A DNA stretch of 64,000 bases, taken from Microbacterium sp. T2.11-28. Its GTDB lineage: Bacteria; Actinomycetota; Actinomycetes; Actinomycetales; Microbacteriaceae. The number at the start of each line of letters is the position of its first letter. Position 1 is the stretch's first letter. The notes below the pieces were generated by a model. It worked only from the letters and a program-made list of their open reading frames with translations. It was not told the DNA's origin and ran no database searches. The stretch spans positions 923,446 through 987,445 of the forward strand of contig NZ_CATNHF010000001.1 in NCBI RefSeq assembly GCF_950097975.1, in the 5' to 3' direction. This document shows, piece by piece, positions 7,665 through 14,860 of this stretch. Both the position numbers and the translations under genes were made by a program.

Positions 7665-8171
7665 TCAGCGGATCGCCGTGACGGTGCGCGTCGCGGAGTC
7701 CCAGCGCCGCAGCGCCACCCCCGCGCCGGCACGGACGGGACCGAGGACGCCCACGGCGTCGGGCAGGGCATCCAGCCGCAGGCGGCGGGCGAGCGTCACG
7801 TGCGGCGTCCAGTCGCCGGGCGCGGTGTGCGGCGCGTCGACGCCGGGCGGGACGGCCGCATGGACCGCCTCGTGCAGACGGCGGAGCTCCTCGGTCGGCG
7901 TCACGCGACGCGCGAGGACGCCCCGATCACCGTGCCGGAACACCAGGGGCTCGGCGAGGGTCAGGGCCACGGGAAGCAGGGCGAGGGCTTCGCCGAACGC
8001 GACCGGTGCGAGCGCCGGCCGCACGAGCAGCGTCACGTGGGGCCTGTTGCTCGGGGCCGTATGGGCGGCGAGGCTCGAGTGGCCCGCTGCCCGCAGCCTC
8101 TCCCAGTCGGCGCGGACGGCCGCCTCGGAGGCGTCGTCGAGCAGCAGCTCGATGCTGACGACGTCGCTCAC
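7665..8171 (-). CDS. 2'-5' RNA ligase-like 2H phosphoesterase
   Basis: Predicted member of the LigT/2H phosphoesterase superfamily, 168 aa. The two signature His motifs are both present as HVTL, once in SNRPHVTLLVRP and once in GDWTPHVTLARR, in the two symmetric lobes. These enzymes act on 2',3'- or 1'',2''-cyclic phosphates of RNA or nucleotides; the substrate here is unknown. GTG 8171 has GAGGTG six bases upstream and is preferred to GTG 8177. It lies 19 bases after the reductase gene on the same strand and may be the last gene of the arsenic transcript, but its role there is not obvious. Confidence 0.8.
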   Translation of the reverse strand: MSDVVSIELLLDDASEAAVRADWERLRAAGHSSLAAHTAPSNRPHVTLLVRPALAPVAFGEALALLPVALTLAEPLVFRHGDRGVLARRVTPTEELRRLHEAVHAAVPPGVDAPHTAPGDWTPHVTLARRLRLDALPDAVGVLGPVRAGAGVALRRWDSATRTVTAIR

Positions 8172-8190
8172 CGGCACCTCGTGAGGACGG

Positions 8191-8844
8191 TCACCGGTCC
8201 GCCGGGAGCACCTCGGCCAGGAGATCCTCCACGTGGGCCCGGATCTCGTCGCGCACCCGGCGCACGCCGTCGAGATCGAGCCCGGCCGGGTCGGCGAGGT
8301 CCCAGTCGAGGTAGCGCTTGCCCGGGTACACGGGGCAGGCGTCGCCGCATCCCATGGTGACGACGGCGTCGGCCGCACGCACGATGTCGTCGGTCAACGG
8401 CTTCGGATACGCCTCGGTGACGTCGATGCCGATCTCGGCGAGCACCTCGACCACCTGCGGGAGGATGCCGTCACCCGAGGGCTGCGAGCCCGCCGAGCGC
8501 ACGTGCACGCGCCCCCCGGACAGGTGGTCGGTGAGCGCCGCGGCCATCTGCGATCGTCCGGAGTTGTGCACGCAGAGGTACAGGATCTCCGGCACCGTCT
8601 TCACGATGAGCCCGCGGGACTGCGCCAGCGCGGTGAGACGATCGCGCGCGAACCGCTCCGCGAGGCTCGTGAGGTGCGCGGTGACGGTGGCCGTCCGTCC
8701 GAGCGCCGTGTAGGACTCGAAGACGACGCGCTCCACCGTCTCGGGGCCGACGATCCCCTCGAACCGATCGGCGAGCCTCTCGGCGGCGCGCAGGAGCACC
8801 GCCTCGGGCGCCAGGAGGCCGCCCTGCCCCGACGACGCGGTCAT
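8191..8844 (-). CDS. LMW-phosphatase-type arsenate reductase with three-helix N-terminal domain
   Basis: Arsenate reductase-like protein (217 aa). Residues 1-80 form a helical region resembling the three-helix bundle dimerisation domain found in front of some actinobacterial ArsC proteins. The catalytic LMW phosphatase domain follows: CX5R loop CVHNSGRS with Cys91 and Arg97, and the redox pair in MGCGDACP (Cys166, Cys170), then DWDLADPAG. All residues needed for thiol-dependent arsenate reduction (mycothiol/mycoredoxin or thioredoxin) are present. ATG 8844 overlaps the upstream arsC stop as ATGA. Its C-terminal two-thirds is the same architecture as the ArsR-fusion protein nearby, suggesting local duplication. 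Confidence 0.88.
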   Translation of the reverse strand: MTASSGQGGLLAPEAVLLRAAERLADRFEGIVGPETVERVVFESYTALGRTATVTAHLTSLAERFARDRLTALAQSRGLIVKTVPEILYLCVHNSGRSQMAAALTDHLSGGRVHVRSAGSQPSGDGILPQVVEVLAEIGIDVTEAYPKPLTDDIVRAADAVVTMGCGDACPVYPGKRYLDWDLADPAGLDLDGVRRVRDEIRAHVEDLLAEVLPADR

Positions 8845-9257
8845 CCCCGCGCACCCTCGCCGACGAGCTCGCCGATCAGGCGCTCGACGCGCCCGCGGAT
8901 CTCGTCGCGGATCGGTCGCACCGCGTCGATGCCCTGGCCGGCCGGGTCGTCGAGCTCCCAGTCCTCGTAGCGCTTGCCGGGGAAGATCGGGCAGGCGTCG
9001 CCGCAGCCCATGGTGATCACGACGTCGGACTCCTTCACGGCGTCGACCGTGAGGATCTTCGGGGTCTGGCCGGCGATGTCGACGCCGACCTCCGCCATCG
9101 CCTCCACGGCGACGGGGTTGATCTGGTCCTTCGGCTCGGATCCCGCCGAGAGCACCTCGACGCGGTCCCCGGCGAGGCTGCGGAGGAAGCCCGCGGCCAT
9201 CTGGGAGCGGCCGGCGTTGTGCACGCAGACGAAGAGGACGGTGGGGGTGCTGCTCAT
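8841..9257 (-). CDS. arsC: Arsenate reductase, LMW type
   Basis: Single-domain arsenate reductase of 138 aa that should convert As(V) to As(III). The nucleophile loop CVHNAGRS places Cys11 and Arg17, and the redox cysteines are Cys85 and Cys89 in ITMGCGDACPIFPGKRYEDW, the pattern of the pI258/actinobacterial ArsC class. ATG 9257 is chosen over an in-frame TTG at 9281, since the family starts a few residues before the PTVLFVCVHN strand. It has its own palindromic operator upstream (9284-9301) and is coupled (ATGA) to the next reductase. Confidence 0.92.
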   Translation of the reverse strand: MSSTPTVLFVCVHNAGRSQMAAGFLRSLAGDRVEVLSAGSEPKDQINPVAVEAMAEVGVDIAGQTPKILTVDAVKESDVVITMGCGDACPIFPGKRYEDWELDDPAGQGIDAVRPIRDEIRGRVERLIGELVGEGARG

Positions 9258-9283
9258 CGGGTTCTCGCTTTCGTTTCTCAAAG

Positions 9284-9301
9284 CATAGACCCTGATCTAT
9301 G
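9284..9301 (-). promoter_or_regulatory. ArsR-type operator upstream of arsC
   Basis: CATAGACCCTGATCTATG is an inverted repeat with 6-bp arms CATAGA/TCTATG. It overlaps a minus-strand TATGCT (9287-9282) usable as -10 box for arsC and also the last codons of the arsR-arsC fusion gene. It resembles the ATAGAC-N4-GTCTAT site at the fusion gene's own start, so the same regulator probably binds both. Confidence 0.65.
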
Positions 9302-10211
9302 TGTTCGCAGGTGAATCCTCGGTGAACGCGGAGGCCGGGAGCAGCTCGTCGAGGAGCGCGCGCACCCGCTCGGCGATGTCGTCGCGGATGACGCGCACCT
9401 GCGGCAGCGGCAGGCCCGCCGGGTCGTCCAGGTCCCAGTCGAGGTAGCGGCGGCCGGGATACACCGGGCACGCGTCGCCGCAGCCCATCGTGACCACGAC
9501 GTCGGCCGCCCGCACCGCTTCGTCGGTCAGCGGCTTGGGGAACTCCCCCGCCAACGGCACCCCGATCTCGTCGAGCGCCGCGACGATGTGCGCCCGCACC
9601 TCTCCGCGCGGCGCCGATCCGGCCGTCCGCACGCGCACGCGGTCTCCGGCGAGCTGGCGCAGGATCCCGGCCGCGAGCTGGGAGCGACCCGCGTTCTCCA
9701 CGCAGACGAAGAGCACCTCGGGCACCTCCGGCGTCGGGCGGCGCGCGCGGCTGAGCGCGTCCAGCCGCGCGGTCGCGAACGACGCCACGCGGGAGGTCAG
9801 CAGCGCGGTCGTCCCGCCGTCGGCCAGGAGCTCAGCGGCGGCGGCGACGTTCTCGCGCACGGTCTCGACGCTGAGGACGCCGCGGAACCGCACCGACAGG
9901 TCGTGCACCACGCGCTCCAGATCCGGATCGCGTCGCGCGTCGGGAGAAGGGACGGACAGCAGCGCGGCCACGCGATCCGCCTGGTCGGGCGCGAGCGAGT
10001 ACCAGGCGTGACGCCCTTCGGGATGGCGCTCCACCATGCCCTCCTCGCGCAGGGTCCGCATGTGGTGACTCACGGTCGGCTGGCGCAGCCCGAGCTCGTC
10101 GGCGAGCTCGCCCACCCGCACGCGTCCCGACGGCGACCGGGCGATGAGCGCGAGGATGCGGGCGCGCGTGGGATCGGCCAGCACGGTGACCGTCCGCTCC
10201 GCCGCATCCAT
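9297..10211 (-). CDS. ArsR-arsenate reductase fusion protein
   Basis: Protein of 304 aa joining a regulator to an enzyme. Residues 1-90 are an ArsR-family winged helix (LADPTRARIL, then LGLRQPTVSHHMRTLREEGMVERHPEGRHAWYSL). Residues about 95-160 are a helical dimerisation-like segment, and 165-300 an LMW arsenate reductase with CVENAGRS (Cys170, Arg176) and MGCGDACP (Cys244, Cys248). No CxC metalloid site is visible in the winged helix, so sensing might use the reductase cysteines. Such arsRC fusions are known from actinobacteria including Microbacterium. The ATG at 10211 overlaps the operator palindrome and lies seven bases from a TAGACT box, implying a leaderless, autoregulated mRNA. Confidence 0.9.
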   Translation of the reverse strand: MDAAERTVTVLADPTRARILALIARSPSGRVRVGELADELGLRQPTVSHHMRTLREEGMVERHPEGRHAWYSLAPDQADRVAALLSVPSPDARRDPDLERVVHDLSVRFRGVLSVETVRENVAAAAELLADGGTTALLTSRVASFATARLDALSRARRPTPEVPEVLFVCVENAGRSQLAAGILRQLAGDRVRVRTAGSAPRGEVRAHIVAALDEIGVPLAGEFPKPLTDEAVRAADVVVTMGCGDACPVYPGRRYLDWDLDDPAGLPLPQVRVIRDDIAERVRALLDELLPASAFTEDSPANT

Positions 10212-10225
10212 AGACGGGAGTCTAT
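10210..10225 (-). promoter_or_regulatory. Operator at the start of the arsR-arsC fusion gene
   Basis: ATAGACGGGAGTCTAT is a perfect inverted repeat (6-bp arms, 4-base centre) that covers the first two bases of the ATG and, on the minus strand, the TAGACT hexamer (10224-10219) expected to be the -10 box. A protein bound here would block both promoter and start. The arms match those of the site before arsC. Confidence 0.75.
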
Positions 10226-10230
10226 CGGCC

Positions 10231-10749
10231 CTACGGATCCTCCCGGCCGTTGCGGGTGCTCCGCCGCTCGACGAGAACGGTGTCGCGCCACCGGCCGGCA
10301 TGCGGTCCGCGCACCGATGTCGCGATCGCCTCCCGGCGACCGACCACCCGGAAGCCCGCCGCCTCGTGCAGGCGCAGGCTGGCGGCGTTCTCGGGGAAGA
10401 TGCTCGACTGGATCGTCCATACGCCGGCCTCCTCCGCCGCCCCGATGAGCGCGTCGAGCAGGATCCGGCCGATCCCCCGGCCGCGCGAGGCGCGCGCGAC
10501 GTAGACGGAGTGCTCGACGACGCCCCGGTAGGCCGCGCGGGCGGAGACGGCCGAGGCGGCGGCCCACCCGACGACGGCCCCCGCCTCGTCTACGGCGACC
10601 AGCCGCAGGTCCGCCCGCTTGCCGGCGTCGAAGTCCTCCCACGCCGGCGTCGCCGCCTCGAAGGTCGCCTCGCCGTCCTCGATCCCCTCGGCGTAGATCC
10701 GCTCGACCTGCGGCCAGTCGGCGGGCTCGAGCCGGCGGGTGGCGATCAC
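10231..10749 (-). CDS. GNAT acetyltransferase, phosphinothricin/ArsN-like
   Basis: Acetyl-CoA-dependent N-acetyltransferase of 172 aa. The acetyl-CoA loop is RASRGRGIGRILLDAL, preceded by the EHSVYV strand typical of the phosphinothricin acetyltransferase (PAT/bar) branch, and followed by NAASLRLHEAAGFRVVGRR. PAT relatives in ars operons are named ArsN and some acetylate the organoarsenical antibiotic arsinothricin, so that role is a reasonable hypothesis here. GTG 10749 overlaps the stop of the flavoprotein gene as GTGA, tying it to that operon. A general amino-acid or herbicide acetyltransferase cannot be excluded. Confidence 0.82.
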   Translation of the reverse strand: MIATRRLEPADWPQVERIYAEGIEDGEATFEAATPAWEDFDAGKRADLRLVAVDEAGAVVGWAAASAVSARAAYRGVVEHSVYVARASRGRGIGRILLDALIGAAEEAGVWTIQSSIFPENAASLRLHEAAGFRVVGRREAIATSVRGPHAGRWRDTVLVERRSTRNGREDP

Positions 10750-12077
10750 GAGCAGCAGCCCACGGCCGAGGGACCCGAGCCGGTCGAGCACACCCCCGTC
10801 GCCGGCAGCACGAGCTCCACCTGCGACGCCGCGGCGATATCTCCCCCGATCCACGCGGTCACCGACCTCACCTGCTCGTAGCCGGTCGCCAGCAGGAACG
10901 TCGGCGCGCGGCCGTAGGACTTCATCCCGACGATGAAGAAGCCCGGCTCGGGGTGGGTGAGCTCGCGGAAGCCGTGGGGCTCGACGGTGCCGCACGAGTG
11001 CACGTTCGGGTCGATGAGCGGCGCGAGCCGCACCGGGGCCTCGACGATCGGGTCCAGTTCGAGACGCATCTCGCGCAGCGCGGCGAGGTCGGGGCGGAAG
11101 CCGGTGGCGTTGACGACCACGTCGGTCTCGTGCGTCGCCGCCTCCCCCCGGCGACGGCCGACGAGCACCGCGGCGCCGTCGCCGCCGCGACGGGCGCGGA
11201 GGATCTCGAATCCGTCGAGCATCGCGACGCGACCGGCGGCCACGGCGTCCTCCACACGACCGCCGAGCCGCGCGCGGTCGGCCAGCTCGTCGTCGGGCGA
11301 AGAGGTCACGCGGGCGGCGCGGGAGTTGCGGATCAGCCAGGTCACCGACGTGTCGGGCTCCTCCTCCGCCAGCTGCGCCAGCGCCAGCAGCGTGTTCGCC
11401 GCGGAGTGCCCCGCCCCGACCACGGTCGTCCGCCGGCCGGCGAAGCGGCTGCGGTCGCGACCGAGCACATCGGGCAGCGCCGGCGTCACCGCATCGGCGA
11501 TCTCGCCCATCCCCCGCAGCGGCAGGCCGTCGGAGGACAGCGAGTTGGGCGTCCGATAGGTTCCGGAAGCGTCGATGACGGAGCGTGCCGAGAGCTGATC
11601 GTCGCCGTCGTCGCCGGGGACGTCGCCGACGATCCGCACCGCGAACGGCACGCCGTCGCGGCGGCGCGACCGCGTGCGATCCATGCCCTCCCGGGTGACG
11701 CCGGTCACGGTGACGCCGGTGCGCACGTGCGGGGCGATCGCGTCGAGCGCGGCCAGCGGCTCGAGGTAGCGGGCCACCAGCTCGGCGCCCGTCGGCGCGC
11801 GCTCCGGGTCGGGGAGGGTCCAGCCGGTGGCCTCGAGCAGCCGTCGCGCGACGGGATCGACGAGGTGCTTCCAGGGCGAGAAGAGACGGGTGTGCCCCCA
11901 CTCGCGCACGTTCGCCGCGACGACCGGACCGGCCTCGAGCACGACGAAGGGGATGCCGCGGTCGGCGAGCTGCGCCGCGGCCGCCAGTCCGATCGGGCCT
12001 GCGCCGATCACGACGACGGGGAGGGCGGTGAGGCGCTCGTCCACGCGAGGGCGAGGGGTGATGTCCAGCAGGGTCAT
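10746..12077 (-). CDS. FAD/NAD(P)-binding flavoprotein of the arsenic operon (ArsO-like)
   Basis: Flavin-dependent oxidoreductase of 443 aa. An FAD-binding Rossmann motif VVIGAGPIGLAAAAQLADRG lies at residues 20-40, a second dinucleotide motif VVGAGHSAANTLLAL in the middle, and the ATG-type motif VVNATGFRPD near 335. This is the class B flavin monooxygenase/CzcO-like layout. Flavoproteins of this kind are recurrent in ars operons (called ArsO) but their reaction is not established. ATG 12077 has GGAG upstream. Divergent from the arsR-aquaporin operon, it shares a regulatory gap that contains duplicated ATCGATGGATGTC sites. Confidence 0.82.
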   Translation of the reverse strand: MTLLDITPRPRVDERLTALPVVVIGAGPIGLAAAAQLADRGIPFVVLEAGPVVAANVREWGHTRLFSPWKHLVDPVARRLLEATGWTLPDPERAPTGAELVARYLEPLAALDAIAPHVRTGVTVTGVTREGMDRTRSRRRDGVPFAVRIVGDVPGDDGDDQLSARSVIDASGTYRTPNSLSSDGLPLRGMGEIADAVTPALPDVLGRDRSRFAGRRTTVVGAGHSAANTLLALAQLAEEEPDTSVTWLIRNSRAARVTSSPDDELADRARLGGRVEDAVAAGRVAMLDGFEILRARRGGDGAAVLVGRRRGEAATHETDVVVNATGFRPDLAALREMRLELDPIVEAPVRLAPLIDPNVHSCGTVEPHGFRELTHPEPGFFIVGMKSYGRAPTFLLATGYEQVRSVTAWIGGDIAAASQVELVLPATGVCSTGSGPSAVGCCS

Positions 12078-12086
12078 GGCTACTCC

Positions 12087-12158
12087 ATCGATGGATGTCG
12101 ATATCTCGGAGACCGAGTCTGCACCCGTGTATCGATGGATGTCAATATCGAGTATTGT
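12087..12158. promoter_or_regulatory. Duplicated operator and divergent promoters between flavoprotein gene and arsR
   Basis: An 18-bp direct repeat beginning ATCGATGGATGTC occurs at 12087-12104 and 12131-12148 with one mismatch. The second copy runs into an inverted repeat CAATATCGAGTATTG (12143-12157). On the plus strand TATTGT (12153-12158) lies six bases before the arsR ATG, so that mRNA should be leaderless. On the minus strand TTGACA (12145-12140) inside copy 2 is a perfect -35 for the flavoprotein gene. These sites differ in sequence from the ATAGAC palindromes of the arsC genes, implying a second regulator. Confidence 0.68.
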
Positions 12159-12164
12159 CGATGC

Positions 12165-12509
12165 ATGCAGACTCTCGAGGTCACCGACGTCACCGCGGCA
12201 TGCTGTGCGCCGCTCACCCGCGAGCCGCTCTCCGCGGCCGACGCCGACGCGCTCGCGCACACCATGAAGGCACTGGCCGACCCGACCCGGCTCCGGCTGC
12301 TGTCGATCGTCGCCGCCTCCGACGGGGCCGAGGCCTGCGTGTGCGACCTCATCGACCCGGTCGGCCTCAGCCAGCCCACCGTGTCGCATCACCTGCGCAT
12401 CCTCATGGAGGCCGGCTTCCTCTCGCGCAGCAAGCGCGGGACGTGGGCGTACTACTCGCTCGTCCCCGGCGCGCTCGACCGCGTCTCGCAGGTCCTCGTC
12501 GCGCCGTGA
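12165..12509 (+). CDS. arsR: ArsR/SmtB-family As(III)-responsive repressor
   Basis: Winged-helix repressor of 114 aa. The metalloid-binding motif is in helix alpha-3: EACVCDL with Cys58 and Cys60, as in the classical ELCVCDL of ArsR, and an additional Cys pair (Cys13-Cys14, TAACCAPL) near the N-terminus could supply the third ligand. The DNA-recognition helix is LSQPTVSHHLRILMEAGF. It is divergent from the flavoprotein-GNAT operon, has a likely leaderless start, and overlaps the aquaporin gene by GTGA. It presumably senses As(III) or an organoarsenical and controls both directions. Confidence 0.92.
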   Translation: MQTLEVTDVTAACCAPLTREPLSAADADALAHTMKALADPTRLRLLSIVAASDGAEACVCDLIDPVGLSQPTVSHHLRILMEAGFLSRSKRGTWAYYSLVPGALDRVSQVLVAP

Positions 12510-13210
12510 CCGTCGCACCCGCGCGCGAGCTCCTGGCAGAGTTCCTCGGCAGCGCGCTCCTCGCCGCCACCGTCCTCGGCTCCGGCATAGCCGCGGCCCG
12601 CCTCTCCCCCGCCGACACCGGACTGCAGCTCCTCGAGAACGCGTTCGCGACCGCGTTGGGGCTGGCCGTCCTCATCCTCGTCTTCCAGCCGGTCTCGGGC
12701 GCCCACTTCAACCCGGTCGTGACGCTCGCCGACTGCACCCAGGGGCACCGGCCCTGGCGCGACGCGGCGCGCTACCTCCCGGCGCAGATCGCGGGCTGCA
12801 TCGCCGGCGCCGCGCTGGCGAACGTCATGTTCGACCTGCCCGCCGTCTCCTGGAGCGGCACCGCGCGGATCACCCCGGGAGCCCTCGCCGCCGAGGTGGT
12901 CGCCACCGCCGGCCTCATCCTCGTGATCTTCGCCCTCGCCCGCACGGGACGGGGCCACCTCGCCGCCCCGGCCGTGGGTGCCTACATCGGCGCCGCGTAC
13001 TGGTTCACGTCCTCGACGAGCTTCGCCAACCCGGCGATCACGATCGGCCGGATGTTCTCCGACACCTTCGCCGGCATCTCACCCGCGTCGGCGCCGTGGT
13101 TCGTGCTCGCGCAGCTCGTCGGCGGGGCGATCGGTCTCGCCGTCGCGGTGGCCCTGTTCCCCCGGCGCCCGGTGGCGGCGCGGGCCGATGCGGTGGCAAA
13201 AGCAGGGTGA
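12506..13210 (+). CDS. MIP-family aquaglyceroporin (AqpS-like)
   Basis: Channel protein of 234 aa with six hydrophobic segments. The two half-helix signatures are NPV (69-71, in SGAHFNPVVTLAD) and NPA (175-177, in TSFANPAITIGR); the Arg of the selectivity filter follows the second. The variant first motif NPV is shared with some arsenic-linked aquaporins. Coupled by GTGA to the arsR just upstream, it is best explained as an As(III) exit channel, as shown for AqpS of Sinorhizobium meliloti, which works downhill after arsenate reduction. A methylarsenical or glycerol role is possible. No ArsB or ACR3 gene lies in the window. Confidence 0.88.
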   Translation: MTVAPARELLAEFLGSALLAATVLGSGIAAARLSPADTGLQLLENAFATALGLAVLILVFQPVSGAHFNPVVTLADCTQGHRPWRDAARYLPAQIAGCIAGAALANVMFDLPAVSWSGTARITPGALAAEVVATAGLILVIFALARTGRGHLAAPAVGAYIGAAYWFTSSTSFANPAITIGRMFSDTFAGISPASAPWFVLAQLVGGAIGLAVAVALFPRRPVAARADAVAKAG

Positions 13211-13304
13211 ATCGACACCCCCGGCCGGTATCGGGCCCGGGACAGCCGACCCATCCTGCTGTTGCCACGCGAACCCTCGGCCGCGCCGGCGCGATCCCGT
13301 CCGG

Positions 13305-14066
13305 TCAGCGCACGCGGCGCCGATAGGCCAGCACCGCGAGGGCGTAGGCCACGACCAGGATGACGCCGCACCACGCGAGCGCCACCCACAGCGACGCTCC
13401 GGGGGCGCCGCCGGTGAGCAGGGCGCGGATCGCGTCGACGATGGCGGTCACGGGCTGGTTCTCCGCGAACCAGCGGACGGGACCGGGCATCGTGCCGGTC
13501 GGCACGAAGGCCGAGCTGATGAACGGCAGGAAGATGAGCGGATAGCTGAAGGCGCTGGCCCCGTCGACGGTCTTCGCCGACAGACCCGCGATCACCGCGA
13601 TCCACGTGAGCGCCAGGGTGAACAGCACGAGGATCCCCGCCACCGCGAGCCACGCCCCCACGCTCGCGGGAGACCGGAACCCCATGACCAGCGCCACCCC
13701 CACCACGATGGCGAGCGACACGATGTTGGCCACGACCGAGGTGAGCACGTGCGCCCACAGGACGCTCGAGCGGGCGATCGGCATCGATTGGAAGCGCTCC
13801 ACGATCCCGCCCTGCAGATCGAGGAACAGCCGGTACGACGTGTACGCGACGCCCGAGGCGATCGTGATGAGCAGGATGCCGGGGAGCAGGTAGTCGATGT
13901 AGGCGGTGTCGCCGGTGTCGATCGCGCCCCCGAAGACGTAGACGAACAGCAGCATGAACGCGATCGGCATGACCGCGGTCGTGATGATCGTGTCGGGGCT
14001 GCGCAGGATGTGGCGGAGCGACCGGCCGGTGAGGACGGCGGTGTCGCCGAGGACGTGCGTGGTCAT
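13305..14066 (-). CDS. ABC-2 type drug exporter permease (DrrB family)
   Basis: Membrane component of an ABC exporter, 253 aa, with six predicted helices. The start MTTHVLGDTAVLTGRSLRHILRSPDTI is typical of DrrB/ABC-2 permeases, as is the central YRLFLDLQGGIVERFQSMPI amphipathic segment. It overlaps the ATPase gene by ATGA and ends the PadR-DUF1048-ATPase-permease operon. Substrate unknown; daunorubicin-like drugs are the family prototype. Confidence 0.9.
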   Translation of the reverse strand: MTTHVLGDTAVLTGRSLRHILRSPDTIITTAVMPIAFMLLFVYVFGGAIDTGDTAYIDYLLPGILLITIASGVAYTSYRLFLDLQGGIVERFQSMPIARSSVLWAHVLTSVVANIVSLAIVVGVALVMGFRSPASVGAWLAVAGILVLFTLALTWIAVIAGLSAKTVDGASAFSYPLIFLPFISSAFVPTGTMPGPVRWFAENQPVTAIVDAIRALLTGGAPGASLWVALAWCGVILVVAYALAVLAYRRRVR

Positions 14067-14860
14067 GACGGCTCCTTCGAGGGAGGTTCTGCGGGGGACG
14101 TGTCGCCCACGATGGAGAGGAAGACCTCCTCGAGGGTGGGCTGCTTCTCGACGTACTCGACGGTCGCCGCCGGGAGCAGGGCCTTCAGCTCGGCGAGCGT
14201 GCCGTCCGCGATGATGCGTCCCTGGTGGAGGATCGCGATGCGGTCGGCGAGCTGTTCGGCCTCGTCGAGGTACTGGGTGGTGAGCAGGACGGTGGTGCCG
14301 CCCGCGGCGAGCTCCTTCACCGCCTGCCAGACCTCGAGCCGGGCCTGCGGGTCGAGCCCCGTGGTCGGCTCGTCGAGGAAGATCACCGGCGGATCGCCGA
14401 TGAGGCTCATCGCGATGTCGAGCCGGCGGCGCATGCCCCCGGAGTAGGTGCCGGCCCGGCGGTCGCCGGCGTCCGTCAGCGAGAAGCGGGCGAGCAGGTC
14501 GTCGGCGATCGCGCCGGGACCCGGCAGGTGGCGCAGCCGCGCGACGAGCATGAGGTTCTCCCTCCCGGTGAGGATCTCGTCGACGGCGGCGAACTGGCCG
14601 GTGAGGCTGATCGACTCGCGGACCTCGGCCGCCTGGGCCCCGACGTCGAACCCGTGGACGGCGGCCGTGCCCGCGTCGGCGGCCAGGAGCGTCGATAGGA
14701 TGCGGACGAGCGTCGTCTTGCCCGCGCCGTTGGATCCGAGGAGTGCGAAGACGCTTCCCGGGGCGATGTCGAGGTCGACGCCTCGCAGCACCTCCAGGTC
14801 TCCGAAGGACTTCCGCACGCCCGAGACGCGGATGGCGGAGGCGGTGGCGACGGCACTCAT
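14063..14860 (-). CDS. ABC exporter ATP-binding protein (DrrA family)
   Basis: ATPase subunit of 265 aa. Walker A is LGSNGAGKTTLVRIL, the ABC signature YSGGMRRRLDIAMSLIG, Walker B VIFLDEPTTGLD, and the switch His lies in the LLTTQYLDEAEQLADRI region (Gln in place of the more usual His before YLDEAE is normal in DrrA). The C-terminal extension with YVEKQPTLEEVFLSIVG is characteristic of DrrA-type proteins. ATG 14860 follows the DUF1048 stop by overlap; the gene is coupled to the permease downstream. Confidence 0.93.
   Translation of the reverse strand: MSAVATASAIRVSGVRKSFGDLEVLRGVDLDIAPGSVFALLGSNGAGKTTLVRILSTLLAADAGTAAVHGFDVGAQAAEVRESISLTGQFAAVDEILTGRENLMLVARLRHLPGPGAIADDLLARFSLTDAGDRRAGTYSGGMRRRLDIAMSLIGDPPVIFLDEPTTGLDPQARLEVWQAVKELAAGGTTVLLTTQYLDEAEQLADRIAILHQGRIIADGTLAELKALLPAATVEYVEKQPTLEEVFLSIVGDTSPAEPPSKEPS

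Noticed and set aside
8841..9281. Longer arsC from TTG 9281
   Set aside because: Family proteins start immediately before the first strand; ATG 9257 gives the expected N-terminus.
12506..13210. Arsenite pump annotation for the membrane protein after arsR
   Set aside because: Two NPA/NPV half-helix motifs identify a MIP channel; it has no similarity to ArsB or ACR3.
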